In this document: positions 8,807 through 17,018 of the stretch, piece by piece | How positions within the stretch are numbered: the stretch's first letter is position 1 | Layout of the letters: every line of letters begins with the position of its first letter | NCBI RefSeq assembly: GCF_900107975.1 | Contig: NZ_FNVF01000001.1 | Location: forward strand, 747,905 to 811,904 | From: Paenibacillus sp. UNC499MF | GTDB taxonomy: Bacteria; Bacillota; Bacilli; Paenibacillales; NBRC-103111 | DNA: 64,000 bases | Direction of reading: 5' to 3' | Program-made: the position numbers and the translations under genes | The notes under the pieces: generated by a model | What the model was told of the DNA's origin: nothing | Databases searched by the model: none | What the model saw: the letters and a program-made list of their open reading frames with translations, nothing else

Positions 8807-9068
8807 GGGCAGGAACTCCTTCTATGTAAAAAATTTCAGTACGGGGTACTGAAGGCATGCTTCTTACCATTATAGTACATTTTGCGGATGTGTAGAAGAC
8901 GGCTCCAAAAATAGTGCATAAACTGGAATATGCATTCTTCTAACGGTCAATTAATTTGTGGCGGCGCCGCATGTTCGCGAGTACGGTGTGTTCATCGGGA
9001 CCGTTTCGGGTAAAATGAAAGCAAACATGAAATCCTAACGAAAAACGGCCGCAAGGAGGCGAAGGCAA

Positions 9069-9626
9069 GTGGCGAGAGGAAATACGATGGTGCCGTTCGG
9101 GTATGAAGAAGAGCCGCCGGCACAGCGGGGTACCCTGCTCATTTTCGAAACGTTCGAAGACTGGTCGGAGCACGAAACCGATATGGTGGCAGCAATCGCG
9201 GATGAGCGCAAATTCAGAAAAGTCGTCTTGTATCCCCAGCATGAAGAAAGCTTGAGACGAATGGGCGTTCCCTGCGCCGCCGCGTATCATAAACGGGTGA
9301 AGCTGCTGGAGGAGCTGCTCGGGAATAAACCTGCGGAACGGTACACGATAGACACGTGGGAAGGCAAACGAAAGAAATATACTCCGCTCGACACGTCGCT
9401 CCGGTTTTTGACCGACAAATACGCCAGTCCTTATTTTGTCATGATGAACGATCGTTATGCAGCGGAATTTGCGGGGTACAAAGGCTTTGACGAATGGATC
9501 CGCAAACTCCGGCTGATCGTCTGGAGACGGTTCGGCGTGCCGCTTCCGGGCAAACTGATGGCTTACGGGGACCGTTTGGACTTTATCGGGGAAAACGGGG
9601 AAAGCGTTGAAGTCCAAAAAAATTAA
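9069..9626 (+). CDS. Hypothetical protein, possible nucleotidyltransferase-like fold
   Basis: 185 residues, soluble. N-terminal motifs GTLLIFETFEDWSEHETDM and KVVLYPQHEESLRRMG alternate strands and helices as in a Rossmann-like domain. I recognise it only as a conserved Paenibacillus-type hypothetical protein. Start GTG 9069 is preceded by GGAGGCGAAGG. A promoter for the next gene lies in the short downstream gap. No catalytic motif is visible, so no function is proposed. Confidence 0.75.
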   Translation: MARGNTMVPFGYEEEPPAQRGTLLIFETFEDWSEHETDMVAAIADERKFRKVVLYPQHEESLRRMGVPCAAAYHKRVKLLEELLGNKPAERYTIDTWEGKRKKYTPLDTSLRFLTDKYASPYFVMMNDRYAAEFAGYKGFDEWIRKLRLIVWRRFGVPLPGKLMAYGDRLDFIGENGESVEVQKN

Positions 9627-9637
9627 CCGGGGGTCGA

Positions 9638-9666
9638 TTCACAAGCGTTCCAGCCGATGTTACAAT
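9638..9666 (+). promoter_or_regulatory. SigA-type promoter of the MFS gene
   Basis: TTCACA and TACAAT separated by 17 bases, 40 bases before the MFS start codon. Confidence 0.6.
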
Positions 9667-9705
9667 AGTCGGGGTGTTTTTCAATAGGCTGGGAGGTTTA
9701 ACATC

Positions 9706-10902
9706 ATGAACGTATCGTCGGTAAAGACGATGAGTCCGACACGCCGCCTGGTACTTCTGCTGCTGGTTGTCATCATTTCCGGTTTAAGTCAAGGACTTCT
9801 GCTTCCGCTGCTGACTATCCTGCTGGAACAAACAGGCGTATCGTCGGGAGTTAACGGGTTTAACGCCGCTGCCATGTATATCGGCAGCTTCGCGTCCATG
9901 TTCGTCGTCGAACGGATTCTGCTCGCGCTCGGGTATAAGAAAATTCTAATTCTCGGAATTGCCATGGAGACAGTGGCTATTTTGCTGATTCCCGTATGGG
10001 GGAATCTTACGTTCTGGTTCATTTTGCGGTTCATTATCGGATTCGGGAATTCCATCCTGCACTACACGACGCAGCTGTGGATACTGACCTCGGCTCCCCA
10101 GGAACGCAGGGGCCGCTATATTTCCTACTACGGCATGGCGTACGGAGTCGGCTTCAGTATCGGTCCTGCGGGCATTAATCTGCTCGCGCTCGGTTCATAC
10201 GCGCCGTTTTTGACGGTGGCGGTGTTTTATACGGTCGTTATCATGCTGCTGCAAAGGCTTCCCGACCAGAAGGTGCAGTCGGAGGGAAAAGAGTCGCCCG
10301 CCCAGAAGCGGTACGGCACAGCGGCCAAAATCGCCTGGTTCGCGCTTATCCCGACCTTCCTGTACGGCTACACCGAAGCGGTGCTGAACAGCAGCTTCCC
10401 GCTCTACGGTCTGCGGCTGGGACTCAGCGATACGTCGGTATCCATGCTGCTTCCGCTGGTCGGCTTCGGCGGGCTGATTCTCCAGCTTCCGCTCGGCATG
10501 CTGAGCGACAAAATCGGCCGCAAGCCCGTGCTTCTGGCGGCTGCCGCGATGGGAGCCGCCGCGTTCCTCGCGGTGCCGTTCGCCGGAGATTCCGTCTGGG
10601 GAATCGGCCTTCTTCTGCTGACGGCGGGGGGCATGATCGGTTCCTTCTTCTCGCTGGGACTCGCGTACGCGGCCGATCTGCTTCCGCGGGAGCTTCTGCC
10701 GTCGGCCAATGTGATCGGCTCGATTCTGTTCAGTATCGGCAGCGTGGTGGGGCCTAATCTGGGAGGGCTCGGCATCCAGTATATCTCCCTAAGCAGCCTC
10801 TTTTTCCTGCTGGGTTCCGTTTATGTCTTGTTCGTTTTTACGGGACTTGCGATCCGGATCCGGAGCAAGGGAAGAGGAGACGGTGGAATCCGGGAAGCGT
10901 GA
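9706..10902 (+). CDS. MFS transporter (12-TM)
   Basis: 398 residues with about twelve membrane segments. The signature loop between TM2 and TM3 is weak, but the central loop and TM8-TM9 hinge carry the MFS motif LGMLSDKIGRKP. It is an inner-membrane secondary carrier, likely a drug/metabolite exporter; the substrate is not evident. Preceded by GGGAGG and a good promoter. Followed by about 180 bases without a gene and then a bidirectional terminator. Confidence 0.92.
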   Translation: MNVSSVKTMSPTRRLVLLLLVVIISGLSQGLLLPLLTILLEQTGVSSGVNGFNAAAMYIGSFASMFVVERILLALGYKKILILGIAMETVAILLIPVWGNLTFWFILRFIIGFGNSILHYTTQLWILTSAPQERRGRYISYYGMAYGVGFSIGPAGINLLALGSYAPFLTVAVFYTVVIMLLQRLPDQKVQSEGKESPAQKRYGTAAKIAWFALIPTFLYGYTEAVLNSSFPLYGLRLGLSDTSVSMLLPLVGFGGLILQLPLGMLSDKIGRKPVLLAAAAMGAAAFLAVPFAGDSVWGIGLLLLTAGGMIGSFFSLGLAYAADLLPRELLPSANVIGSILFSIGSVVGPNLGGLGIQYISLSSLFFLLGSVYVLFVFTGLAIRIRSKGRGDGGIREA

Positions 10903-11228
10903 AGTGCCACGCGCGCTCCCTGCCGCAGGCTGCCTGCCGGCTGTCGGCGGCCTCGGCATCCGTGCCGGATCAATCCGTCAGGACGGGTTGTACGCGTGCT
11001 GTTACAGCATGCAAGACCCTCAAGTTTGATTACAAACTTTGAGTCAAACCAAAGGCTCCGCCTTTTCCAACCCAAAAAGAAAGACCCGGACACAGCCGAG
11101 GCTGAATCCGGGTCTTTTTCATGTGTCCGCGTACTGCCGCCGCTTCTTCAAGCAAGCGTATGACAATCGGCGGGTTTAACTCGATTGATCAAGAGCTGTA
11201 AAGCGGTAATGGAAAGAGCGCTTCGGGT
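10903..11228. other. 326-bp intergenic region
   Basis: Between the convergent MFS and uridine kinase genes. Apart from the terminator at 11076-11119 nothing recognisable is present. The first 180 bases are GC-rich with short open frames lacking ribosome sites. Confidence 0.7.
11076..11119. terminator. Bidirectional terminator
   Basis: Ten-base arms (AAGACCCGGA / TCCGGGTCTT) with A-rich and T-rich flanks, between the convergent MFS and udk genes. Confidence 0.9.
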
Positions 11229-11858
11229 TTAGTTAAGATCCGTCAGAAGCGTATCCATATAGCTTTCCGTCAGCGTCGTGAGCAGGCGTATGCCGATCTC
11301 GTTTTCTCCGCCTTCGGGAATGATGATGTCCGCATACTTCTTGGACGGCTCGATAAAGGCGTCGTGCATCGGTTTTACCGTCGTGATGTATTGGTCGACA
11401 ACCGATTCCAGAGAGCGGCCCCTTTCGTTCGTATCCCGCATAATGCGGCGCAAAATCCGGACGTCCGGGTCCGTGTCGACAAACACTTTGATGTCGAGCG
11501 CTTTGCGGAGATGCTCGTCCGTCAGGACGTGGATGCCTTCGATGACAATAATCGGCGTGCCTTGGATGAGCAGCGTGTCCGAAGAACGGGCGTGCTGTGT
11601 AAAATCATATATCGGGACCTGAATCTCGCGGCCTTTCCGAAGCTCGCTGAGATGTTTCAGCAGAAGTTCGTTTTCAAAAGCGTTGGGATGATCGTAATTG
11701 ATTTTCGCGCGTTCATCCATGGACAGCTCGCTGCGGTCCGCATAGTAATTATCCTGGCAAATAAGTGTGACGTTTTTCGTTCCGAGCTCGTCTATGATCG
11801 AACGGGCGACCGTTGATTTCCCCGAACCGGTTCCCCCGGCTATCCCAATGACTAACAT
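11229..11858 (-). CDS. udk: Uridine kinase
   Basis: 209 residues, the usual length. Phosphorylates uridine and cytidine in pyrimidine salvage using ATP or GTP. P-loop GGTGSGKST at residues 8-16, the DNYY motif near residue 36, YDHPNAF near residue 55, and the lid region RRIMRDTNERGRS all match Udk. Cytosolic tetramer in the family. Transcribed alone; no attenuator recognised upstream. Confidence 0.97.
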   Translation of the reverse strand: MLVIGIAGGTGSGKSTVARSIIDELGTKNVTLICQDNYYADRSELSMDERAKINYDHPNAFENELLLKHLSELRKGREIQVPIYDFTQHARSSDTLLIQGTPIIVIEGIHVLTDEHLRKALDIKVFVDTDPDVRILRRIMRDTNERGRSLESVVDQYITTVKPMHDAFIEPSKKYADIIIPEGGENEIGIRLLTTLTESYMDTLLTDLN

Positions 11859-11949
11859 AAATTATGAAGGCCCTCCCTGTTCAGCGCCTTTAAGATAAGG
11901 ACGGCGCTTTATATACCCTGAATAGTTTATCATAATGTAGAATTTTTTC

Positions 11950-11976
11950 AAAAAGAAAAAGCTCCTTTCGGAGCGT
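11950..11976 (-). terminator. Terminator after the 105-aa small gene
   Basis: On the minus strand GCTCCGAAAGGAGC followed by TTTTTCTTTTT, just past the stop of the small coiled-coil gene. Confidence 0.85.
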
Positions 11977-11979
11977 AAA

Positions 11980-12297
11980 TCACCGGACTTGCTTCGGCGT
12001 GTGGTAATGATCTTCGTTTGCTTCCAAGTCCTGCTTGGCCTGGTGAAGCTGTTCGATCGTCTGCTGGAGCTGCTGGCCGTACTGATCCCCGTCGAACGAA
12101 GAGATTTGGGCTTCCGCTTCGGCTACCTGCCGCTTGGCGGAACCCAGTTTGGCCTGCGCCCGCTGGATCGCATTCGGATCGGCCTGTGTAATGGCCCCCT
12201 GAAGCTCGTGCTCCGCTTCCTGCGCCGCCAGAATGGCCGCGTCCGCCGCCTCGACGGCATGCCGGATAAACTGCTGGTGCTGCTGACTTTCTACCAT
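11980..12297 (-). CDS. Small glutamine-rich coiled-coil protein
   Basis: 105 residues starting MVESQQHQQF, almost entirely helical, rich in Ala, Gln and Glu with heptad-like spacing (AEHELQGAITQADPN, AKRQVAEAEAQI). No cysteine, signal peptide or membrane span. The frame extends 17 codons upstream, but GGAGG ten bases before ATG 12297 fixes the start. Probably a structural or spore-associated small protein; no family recognised. Confidence 0.75.
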   Translation of the reverse strand: MVESQQHQQFIRHAVEAADAAILAAQEAEHELQGAITQADPNAIQRAQAKLGSAKRQVAEAEAQISSFDGDQYGQQLQQTIEQLHQAKQDLEANEDHYHTPKQVR

Positions 12298-12509
12298 GCG
12301 TGAACAACCTCCTTTTTCTATACGATGTACATTCTCGGGCAGATTCATTCGGTTATTTCCCGGAGCGGAACTATTTCCTGGGCAAGCGCAAATTTCGACA
12401 CAATATTCTGAATATTCAAATGAGATCTTCAGTTCATGGACGACCCGTTATGGAGTGACGTGATTTGGGCATCCTACGAAAGATAACGACAGCGGAGGTG
12501 AATGTGCAA

Positions 12510-12647
12510 ATGCCTTTCAATAAATCGACCAAAATCGACGACAAACAGAACAAAAGCCGGCTGAAAGCGGAAGCCGTGACCTTAAATTCGCGCAAAGCGT
12601 CGGAGTATCCGCCGAACTTAAACGAAATTAATAAAAATGAATCGTAG
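12510..12647 (+). CDS. Small hydrophilic protein (45 aa)
   Basis: 45 residues from MPFNKSTKIDD to NKNES, rich in Lys, Asn, Ser and Glu. GCGGAGGTGA lies nine bases before ATG 12510, and a terminator follows 40 bases after the stop, giving a compact independent unit. The frame also continues to a TTG at 12465 without a ribosome site. Composition suggests a small spore or stress protein; unproven. Confidence 0.65.
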   Translation: MPFNKSTKIDDKQNKSRLKAEAVTLNSRKASEYPPNLNEINKNES

Positions 12648-12690
12648 TATGTCAGGCTGAATCGAAGCTCATGTTCACTGGTTTAAAAGG

Positions 12691-12725
12691 ACGCTGTTCC
12701 CGCTGAGGACAGCGTTTTATTTTTA
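12691..12725 (+). terminator. Rho-independent terminator
   Basis: Arms ACGCTGT / ACAGCGT with an 11-base loop and a T-rich tail, after the 45-residue gene. Confidence 0.75.
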
Positions 12726-12878
12726 CTTGCAGGAAAGCGGATTTGTCAGGGAAAGCACGGGACTGCCTACAAACCCGGGAAAATCCCGGTAAAATCAGGA
12801 TGGGCGCCGTTTTGTTTAGCGGTAAAATTGTAGTATGCTAATCATAATGGAACGAGAGATATATGGGGAGGGGCGGAA

Positions 12879-13727
12879 ATGGCTTCACTTGGTTTGGTGC
12901 TTGAGGGTGGAGGAATGCGCGGCGTTTATACCGCGGGTGTCCTTGAGTATTTAATGGAGAAGGAATGGTATGTTCCTTACGTAATCGGCGTTTCTGCCGG
13001 CGCATGCAATGCGGCATCGTATCTTTCCCGGCAGCCCGGGCGCAACAAGAAAGTGACGATCGGTTACATTACCGACCGCAGATATATCAGTTACCGCAAT
13101 CTGTTCCGCGAAAAGAGCATCTTCGGAATGGATTTTATCTTCAACGAGATTCCGAATAACCTGGTTCCTTTCGATTTTCAGACGTTTTACGGGGAAAGTC
13201 ATGAACTTGTGATCGGAACGACGGATGCCGTAAGCGGAGAAGCTGTCTTTTTCCGCAAAAACGAAGCGCCCGAAATGTCGCTTTCGCTTATCCGGGCATC
13301 AAGCTCGCTTCCGTTCGTTTCCCAGCCGGTGCTGTATCAGGAGAGAACGCTGTTTGACGGCGGAATCACGGCGCCCATTCCGATTCATCAGTCGATAAAA
13401 GACGGGAACGAACGCAATATCGTGGTGCTTACCCGTCCGAAGGGTTACCGGAAGAAACCGTTCAAGCAGCAGTGGCTGGCCCAGCGGTTTTATCCGGCTT
13501 ATCCCGGCCTTGTCCGCGCTATGGTGGAACGCAGCCTCGTATACAACCGGACGCTGGATGAAATCGAGCGGCTGGAGCGGGAAGGCAAAGTCATCGTGAT
13601 CCGGCCCTCGGCCCCGTTCAAGGTAGGGCGGATGGAGAAGGATTCATCCAAGCTGGAAGCCCTGCACGATCTGGGCTACAAAGATGCCGCGGAAGCGAAG
13701 GGGAAATTGCGGGAGTGGCTGTCTTAG
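12879..13727 (+). CDS. Patatin-like phospholipase
   Basis: 282 residues of the patatin/RssA family. Visible are the oxyanion GGGMRG loop at residues 10-15, the nucleophile Ser39 in GVSAG, and the catalytic Asp160 in DGG, forming the Ser-Asp dyad. Predicted lipid acyl hydrolase, cytosolic. GGGGAGGGGCGG precedes the ATG. Ends about 50 bases before the TPP-riboswitch promoter, so it is not part of the thiamine operon. Confidence 0.93.
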   Translation: MASLGLVLEGGGMRGVYTAGVLEYLMEKEWYVPYVIGVSAGACNAASYLSRQPGRNKKVTIGYITDRRYISYRNLFREKSIFGMDFIFNEIPNNLVPFDFQTFYGESHELVIGTTDAVSGEAVFFRKNEAPEMSLSLIRASSSLPFVSQPVLYQERTLFDGGITAPIPIHQSIKDGNERNIVVLTRPKGYRKKPFKQQWLAQRFYPAYPGLVRAMVERSLVYNRTLDEIERLEREGKVIVIRPSAPFKVGRMEKDSSKLEALHDLGYKDAAEAKGKLREWLS

Positions 13728-13750
13728 CGGACAAGGTGATGACCATCATC

Positions 13751-13778
13751 TGGACAAATGGGGGCCGTATGCTATAAT
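13751..13778 (+). promoter_or_regulatory. SigA-type promoter of the thiamine precursor operon
   Basis: TGGACA and TATAAT separated by 16 bases. A start near 13785 would place the whole TPP aptamer inside the leader. Confidence 0.75.
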
Positions 13779-13807
13779 AGACCCAGAAATGCACGACAAC
13801 CGAATAA

Positions 13808-13951
13808 GACGCAGGGGTGCTGGAATCGGCCGGCTGAGATTGTATCCCATAAAGATACTGACCCTTACACCTGATCTGGATAATGCCAGCGTAGGAAACC
13901 GTACGGATACTACCCGACTTTATGTGCGCTCCCGATCAGGGGGCGCTTTTT
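13808..13951 (+). promoter_or_regulatory. TPP riboswitch (THI box) with terminator
   Basis: The aptamer signatures GGGGTGCT, GGCTGAGA, ACCCTT, ACCTGATCTGGATAATGCC and GCGTAGG occur in the right order from about 13813 to 13902. An expression-platform hairpin (GCGCTCCC / GGGGCGC, 13926-13946) with five T follows, 35 bases before the first start codon. Expected logic: TPP bound, terminator forms, operon off. Confidence 0.95.
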
Positions 13952-13986
13952 GATTTGTCTGCGGATAAAGAAGGGGAGAGAAGACC

Positions 13987-15024
13987 ATGAAGCGGGTTAT
14001 ACGTACAACAGCGCTTGCCGCGGCTTTTGCCGTTGCGCTTGCCGGATGCGGCAAATCAGGGGGAACCGAAGGAGGGCAATCGTCGCCGGGAGCGGCGCAG
14101 ACGCCTGCCGCGGTTCAGAAAACGGATATCAAGATCGTTCTGGACTGGTCTCCGAATACGAATCATACGGGCCTTTACGTTGCCAAAGCCAAAGGCTATT
14201 TTGCGGAAAAAGGGTTGAATGTCGACATCATCCAGCCGGGAGCGGGAGGCGCGGACGCGATGGTCGCTTCGGGTGCCGCGGATTTCGGCGTAAGCTACCA
14301 GGAAGGCATTACGCAGGCCCGTACGCAAAGCGTGCCGATCGTATCCATTGCGGCGATTATCCAGCACAATACGTCGGGTTTCGCATCTCCGGCCGCTAAA
14401 AATATCAAGAAGCCTAAAGATTTCGAAGGCAAAACATACGGCGGATGGGGATCTCCGGCCGAAAATGCCATGATCGACTCGCTGATGCAGACCGAGAAGG
14501 CCGACCCGTCGAAGGTGAAAATCGTCAATATGGGCGACGCGGACTTCTTCACTGCAGTGAAACGCGATATCGATTTCGCCTGGATTTATTACGGATGGAC
14601 GGGCATTGAATCCGAGCTTCGTAAAGAGCCGTTAAATATGGTTTATTTGACCGATTATTCGAAACAGCTCGATTACTATACACCTGTTCTCGCCACCAGC
14701 GAAAAAGTGATTCAAGAAAAGCCCGAACTCGTGAAATCGTTCCTGGAGGCGGCTTCTAAAGGCTACCAGTTCGCGATCGATAAGCCCGAAGAGGCGGCCG
14801 GCGTTCTGTCGGAAGCGGTCCCCGAACTGGACAAAAACCTCGTGCTCGCGAGCCAGAAATGGCTGAGCCCGAAATATAAAGACGATGCTCCGCGTTGGGG
14901 CGAGCAGAAAAAAGAAGTATGGGAAAACTACGCGAAATGGATGCTCGATCATAAGCTTCTGGAGAAAAGCCTGGAAGCCGACAAAGCTTTCACGAATGAC
15001 TTTTTGCCGGCTGCCGGCAAGTAA
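13987..15024 (+). CDS. thiY: Thiamine-pyrimidine precursor binding lipoprotein
   Basis: 345 residues, NMT1/THI5-like periplasmic-type binding protein anchored as a lipoprotein: signal MKRVIRTTALAAAFAVALAG with lipobox LAGC (Cys21). The mature part starts with the family segment IVLDWSPNTNHTGLYVAK and has the GGADAMVASGAADFGVSYQEG ligand region. ThiY-type proteins bind formylaminopyrimidine (FAMP), a thiamine breakdown product salvaged to HMP. First gene of the TPP-controlled operon with permease and ATPase downstream, which supports the assignment. Confidence 0.92.
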   Translation: MKRVIRTTALAAAFAVALAGCGKSGGTEGGQSSPGAAQTPAAVQKTDIKIVLDWSPNTNHTGLYVAKAKGYFAEKGLNVDIIQPGAGGADAMVASGAADFGVSYQEGITQARTQSVPIVSIAAIIQHNTSGFASPAAKNIKKPKDFEGKTYGGWGSPAENAMIDSLMQTEKADPSKVKIVNMGDADFFTAVKRDIDFAWIYYGWTGIESELRKEPLNMVYLTDYSKQLDYYTPVLATSEKVIQEKPELVKSFLEAASKGYQFAIDKPEEAAGVLSEAVPELDKNLVLASQKWLSPKYKDDAPRWGEQKKEVWENYAKWMLDHKLLEKSLEADKAFTNDFLPAAGK

Positions 15025-15106
15025 TGTCCGGGACGGACACCTCGTCCGTCCGGCATTCTTTCATACATAATGCCGATCTGTAAAAGTCGGCCGGGAGGAC
15101 TATCTT

Positions 15107-15400
15107 ATGGCTAATGCACTCGTCAGTATTCAAATTATCCCGAAGACGAAAAACGGGGAAGACGTGATCCCCTATGTGGACCGCGCAATCGAAGTCATTC
15201 AGCAGTCCGGCGTCAAGCATGAGGTTCATCCGCTGGAAACGACGATGGAAGGCGATTTGAACGAACTGCTGGACGTGATCCGGAACATGAACGAAGCGAT
15301 GATCGAGTTCGGCAGCCCCAATGTCATCTCGCAAGTGAAGATCTATTTTAATCCCGAGGGCGCTTCGATGGACAAGCTGACGGAGAAATACCGTCCATGA
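15107..15400 (+). CDS. MTH1187/YkoF-type thiamine-binding protein (DUF77)
   Basis: 97 residues. A small ferredoxin-like alpha/beta protein of the DUF77 (thiamine_BP) family, with ALVSIQIIPKTKNG at the start and HPLETTMEGDLNEL in the middle. Relatives bind thiamine or a pyrimidine precursor in the cytosol. GGGAGG precedes the ATG, and its stop overlaps the start of the permease by four bases, so the two are translationally coupled. A role as cytosolic ligand carrier for this transporter is an inference from the operon. Confidence 0.9.
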   Translation: MANALVSIQIIPKTKNGEDVIPYVDRAIEVIQQSGVKHEVHPLETTMEGDLNELLDVIRNMNEAMIEFGSPNVISQVKIYFNPEGASMDKLTEKYRP

Positions 15401-16158
15401 TCCGTTCCTTATGGAAGAAAGGATGGCCGCCTTTACTGACGGCCATCCTTCTGCTGCTTTTATGGCAGCTTGGCGTCACTTGGGCCGGTACGCCGGCCTG
15501 GAGGCTTCCGGCGCCCCTGCAGATCGTGGAGGAAGGCATCCGGCAGGCGCCCCTGCTGGGCAAGCACGTAAGCTTTACGGTCTCCATCACGCTGCTGGGC
15601 TTTGCCATCGGATCGGTGCTGGGACTGATCATCGCCTGCCTGCTGCATGTAATCCCCGGAATGAAAGCGGCCTTCTATCCGCTGCTGGTTTTGTCCCAGA
15701 ACGTTCCGACGATCGCGCTGGCGCCGCTCTTGATGATCTGGTTCGGTTTCGGACTGCTGCCGAAGCTTATCGTTATTACGCTTGTCTGTTTTTTTCCGGT
15801 AACGGTTGCGGCGCTCGGAGGGCTGTCGAATCCCGATCCGGGCATGCACCGTTATCTGGAAATGATCGGAGCGCGGCGCAGCCAGCTGTTCTGGAAGCTG
15901 GAGCTGCCTTACGCGCTGCCGTCCGTCTTTTCGGGGCTGAAAATTTCCGCCACTTACAGCGTCATGGGCGGAGTTATCGCCGAATGGCTCGGTTCCGATA
16001 AAGGAATCGGCGTTTTTATGCTGCTGGCCAAGTCATCCTTCCGCACGGACCGCGTGTTCGTGGCCATCTTCCTTATTGTCGTTCTGAGTCTCCTTCTGTT
16101 CGGAGCCATCGTGCTGCTGGAAAAATGGACCGTCCGCTGGAAGCACGATAAACATTAG
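15397..16158 (+). CDS. thiX: ABC transporter permease for thiamine precursor
   Basis: 253 residues, about six membrane spans, with the EAA-like loop near residues 150-170 (MIGARRSQLFWKLELP) that contacts the ATPase. Belongs to the SsuC/TauC/ThiX permease group. Overlaps the DUF77 gene by ATGA and is followed 13 bases later by the ATPase, so it is the membrane part of the TPP-regulated importer. Confidence 0.92.
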   Translation: MIRSLWKKGWPPLLTAILLLLLWQLGVTWAGTPAWRLPAPLQIVEEGIRQAPLLGKHVSFTVSITLLGFAIGSVLGLIIACLLHVIPGMKAAFYPLLVLSQNVPTIALAPLLMIWFGFGLLPKLIVITLVCFFPVTVAALGGLSNPDPGMHRYLEMIGARRSQLFWKLELPYALPSVFSGLKISATYSVMGGVIAEWLGSDKGIGVFMLLAKSSFRTDRVFVAIFLIVVLSLLLFGAIVLLEKWTVRWKHDKH

Positions 16159-16171
16159 GAGGAATGAAACG

Positions 16172-16939
16172 ATGAAAAAATTGGAGCTAAAAGAAATTTC
16201 GAAGTCGTTCTCCACAGGCGGAAGCGATACGAAAATTCTTAACGGGATTAACCTTCATGTGAACGAAGGCGAATTTGTCTCGCTGATCGGTCCTTCCGGA
16301 AGCGGGAAAACGACGCTGTTTCATCTTATAGGAGGACTGATCCGGCCGTCGTCGGGACAAATTTATATGGAAGGCCAAGACGTGACCGGCCGTAAAGGGC
16401 TCGTCAGCTATATGCCCCAGCAGGCGTCTTTGTTTCCATGGAGGAATGTGGAAGAGAACGTGATCATGGCCCGGGAAACGGCGGGACTGCCAAAAGCGGA
16501 GTCGCTGGCTCTTGCGAGGGAATGGCTGGCTAAAGTAGGGCTCCAAGGTTATGAAAAGGAGCATCCCCACGTCTTGTCCGGCGGAATGCAGCAGCGCGTC
16601 TCGTTTCTGCGGGCTCTGCTCAGTCCCCGGGAGCTGATGTGCCTCGATGAACCGTTCGGTGCGCTGGACGCGTTGACGCGTGAAGACATGCAGCACTGGC
16701 TGCTTAAGATATGGGAACAGAATAAGCGATCCGTCCTGTTCATTACACACAGTCTGGAAGAGGCTCTGCTGCTGTCGGACCGCATTTATCTGTTATCGGA
16801 TAAACCGACAAGGGTCGAAAGGGAAGTTATCGTTCCTTTCGAACGCCCGCGGGCGCTCACGATTACGGAAGACCCTGCGTTTATCTCGATGAAAAGAGAA
16901 ATGATCAATTTGATGAAGTCCGTAGGAAGCGGAAGCTGA
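16172..16939 (+). CDS. thiZ: ABC transporter ATPase for thiamine precursor
   Basis: 255 residues. Walker A GPSGSGKTT near residue 41, Q-loop, signature LSGGMQQR near residue 136, and Walker B LMCLDEPFGALD. SsuB/TauB/ThiZ type. AGGAGG seven bases before the ATG. Last core gene of the thiamine precursor importer; only five bases separate the stop from the open frame of the TatD-like gene, although that gene probably starts later. Confidence 0.95.
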   Translation: MKKLELKEISKSFSTGGSDTKILNGINLHVNEGEFVSLIGPSGSGKTTLFHLIGGLIRPSSGQIYMEGQDVTGRKGLVSYMPQQASLFPWRNVEENVIMARETAGLPKAESLALAREWLAKVGLQGYEKEHPHVLSGGMQQRVSFLRALLSPRELMCLDEPFGALDALTREDMQHWLLKIWEQNKRSVLFITHSLEEALLLSDRIYLLSDKPTRVEREVIVPFERPRALTITEDPAFISMKREMINLMKSVGSGS

Positions 16940-17018
16940 AACATTGGCTCCCGCTGCCTGCGGGCTATCTTGTATAGGGGGGCGTCACGAAATCGACCCC
17001 CGGAGCGGAGGCTGCGGC

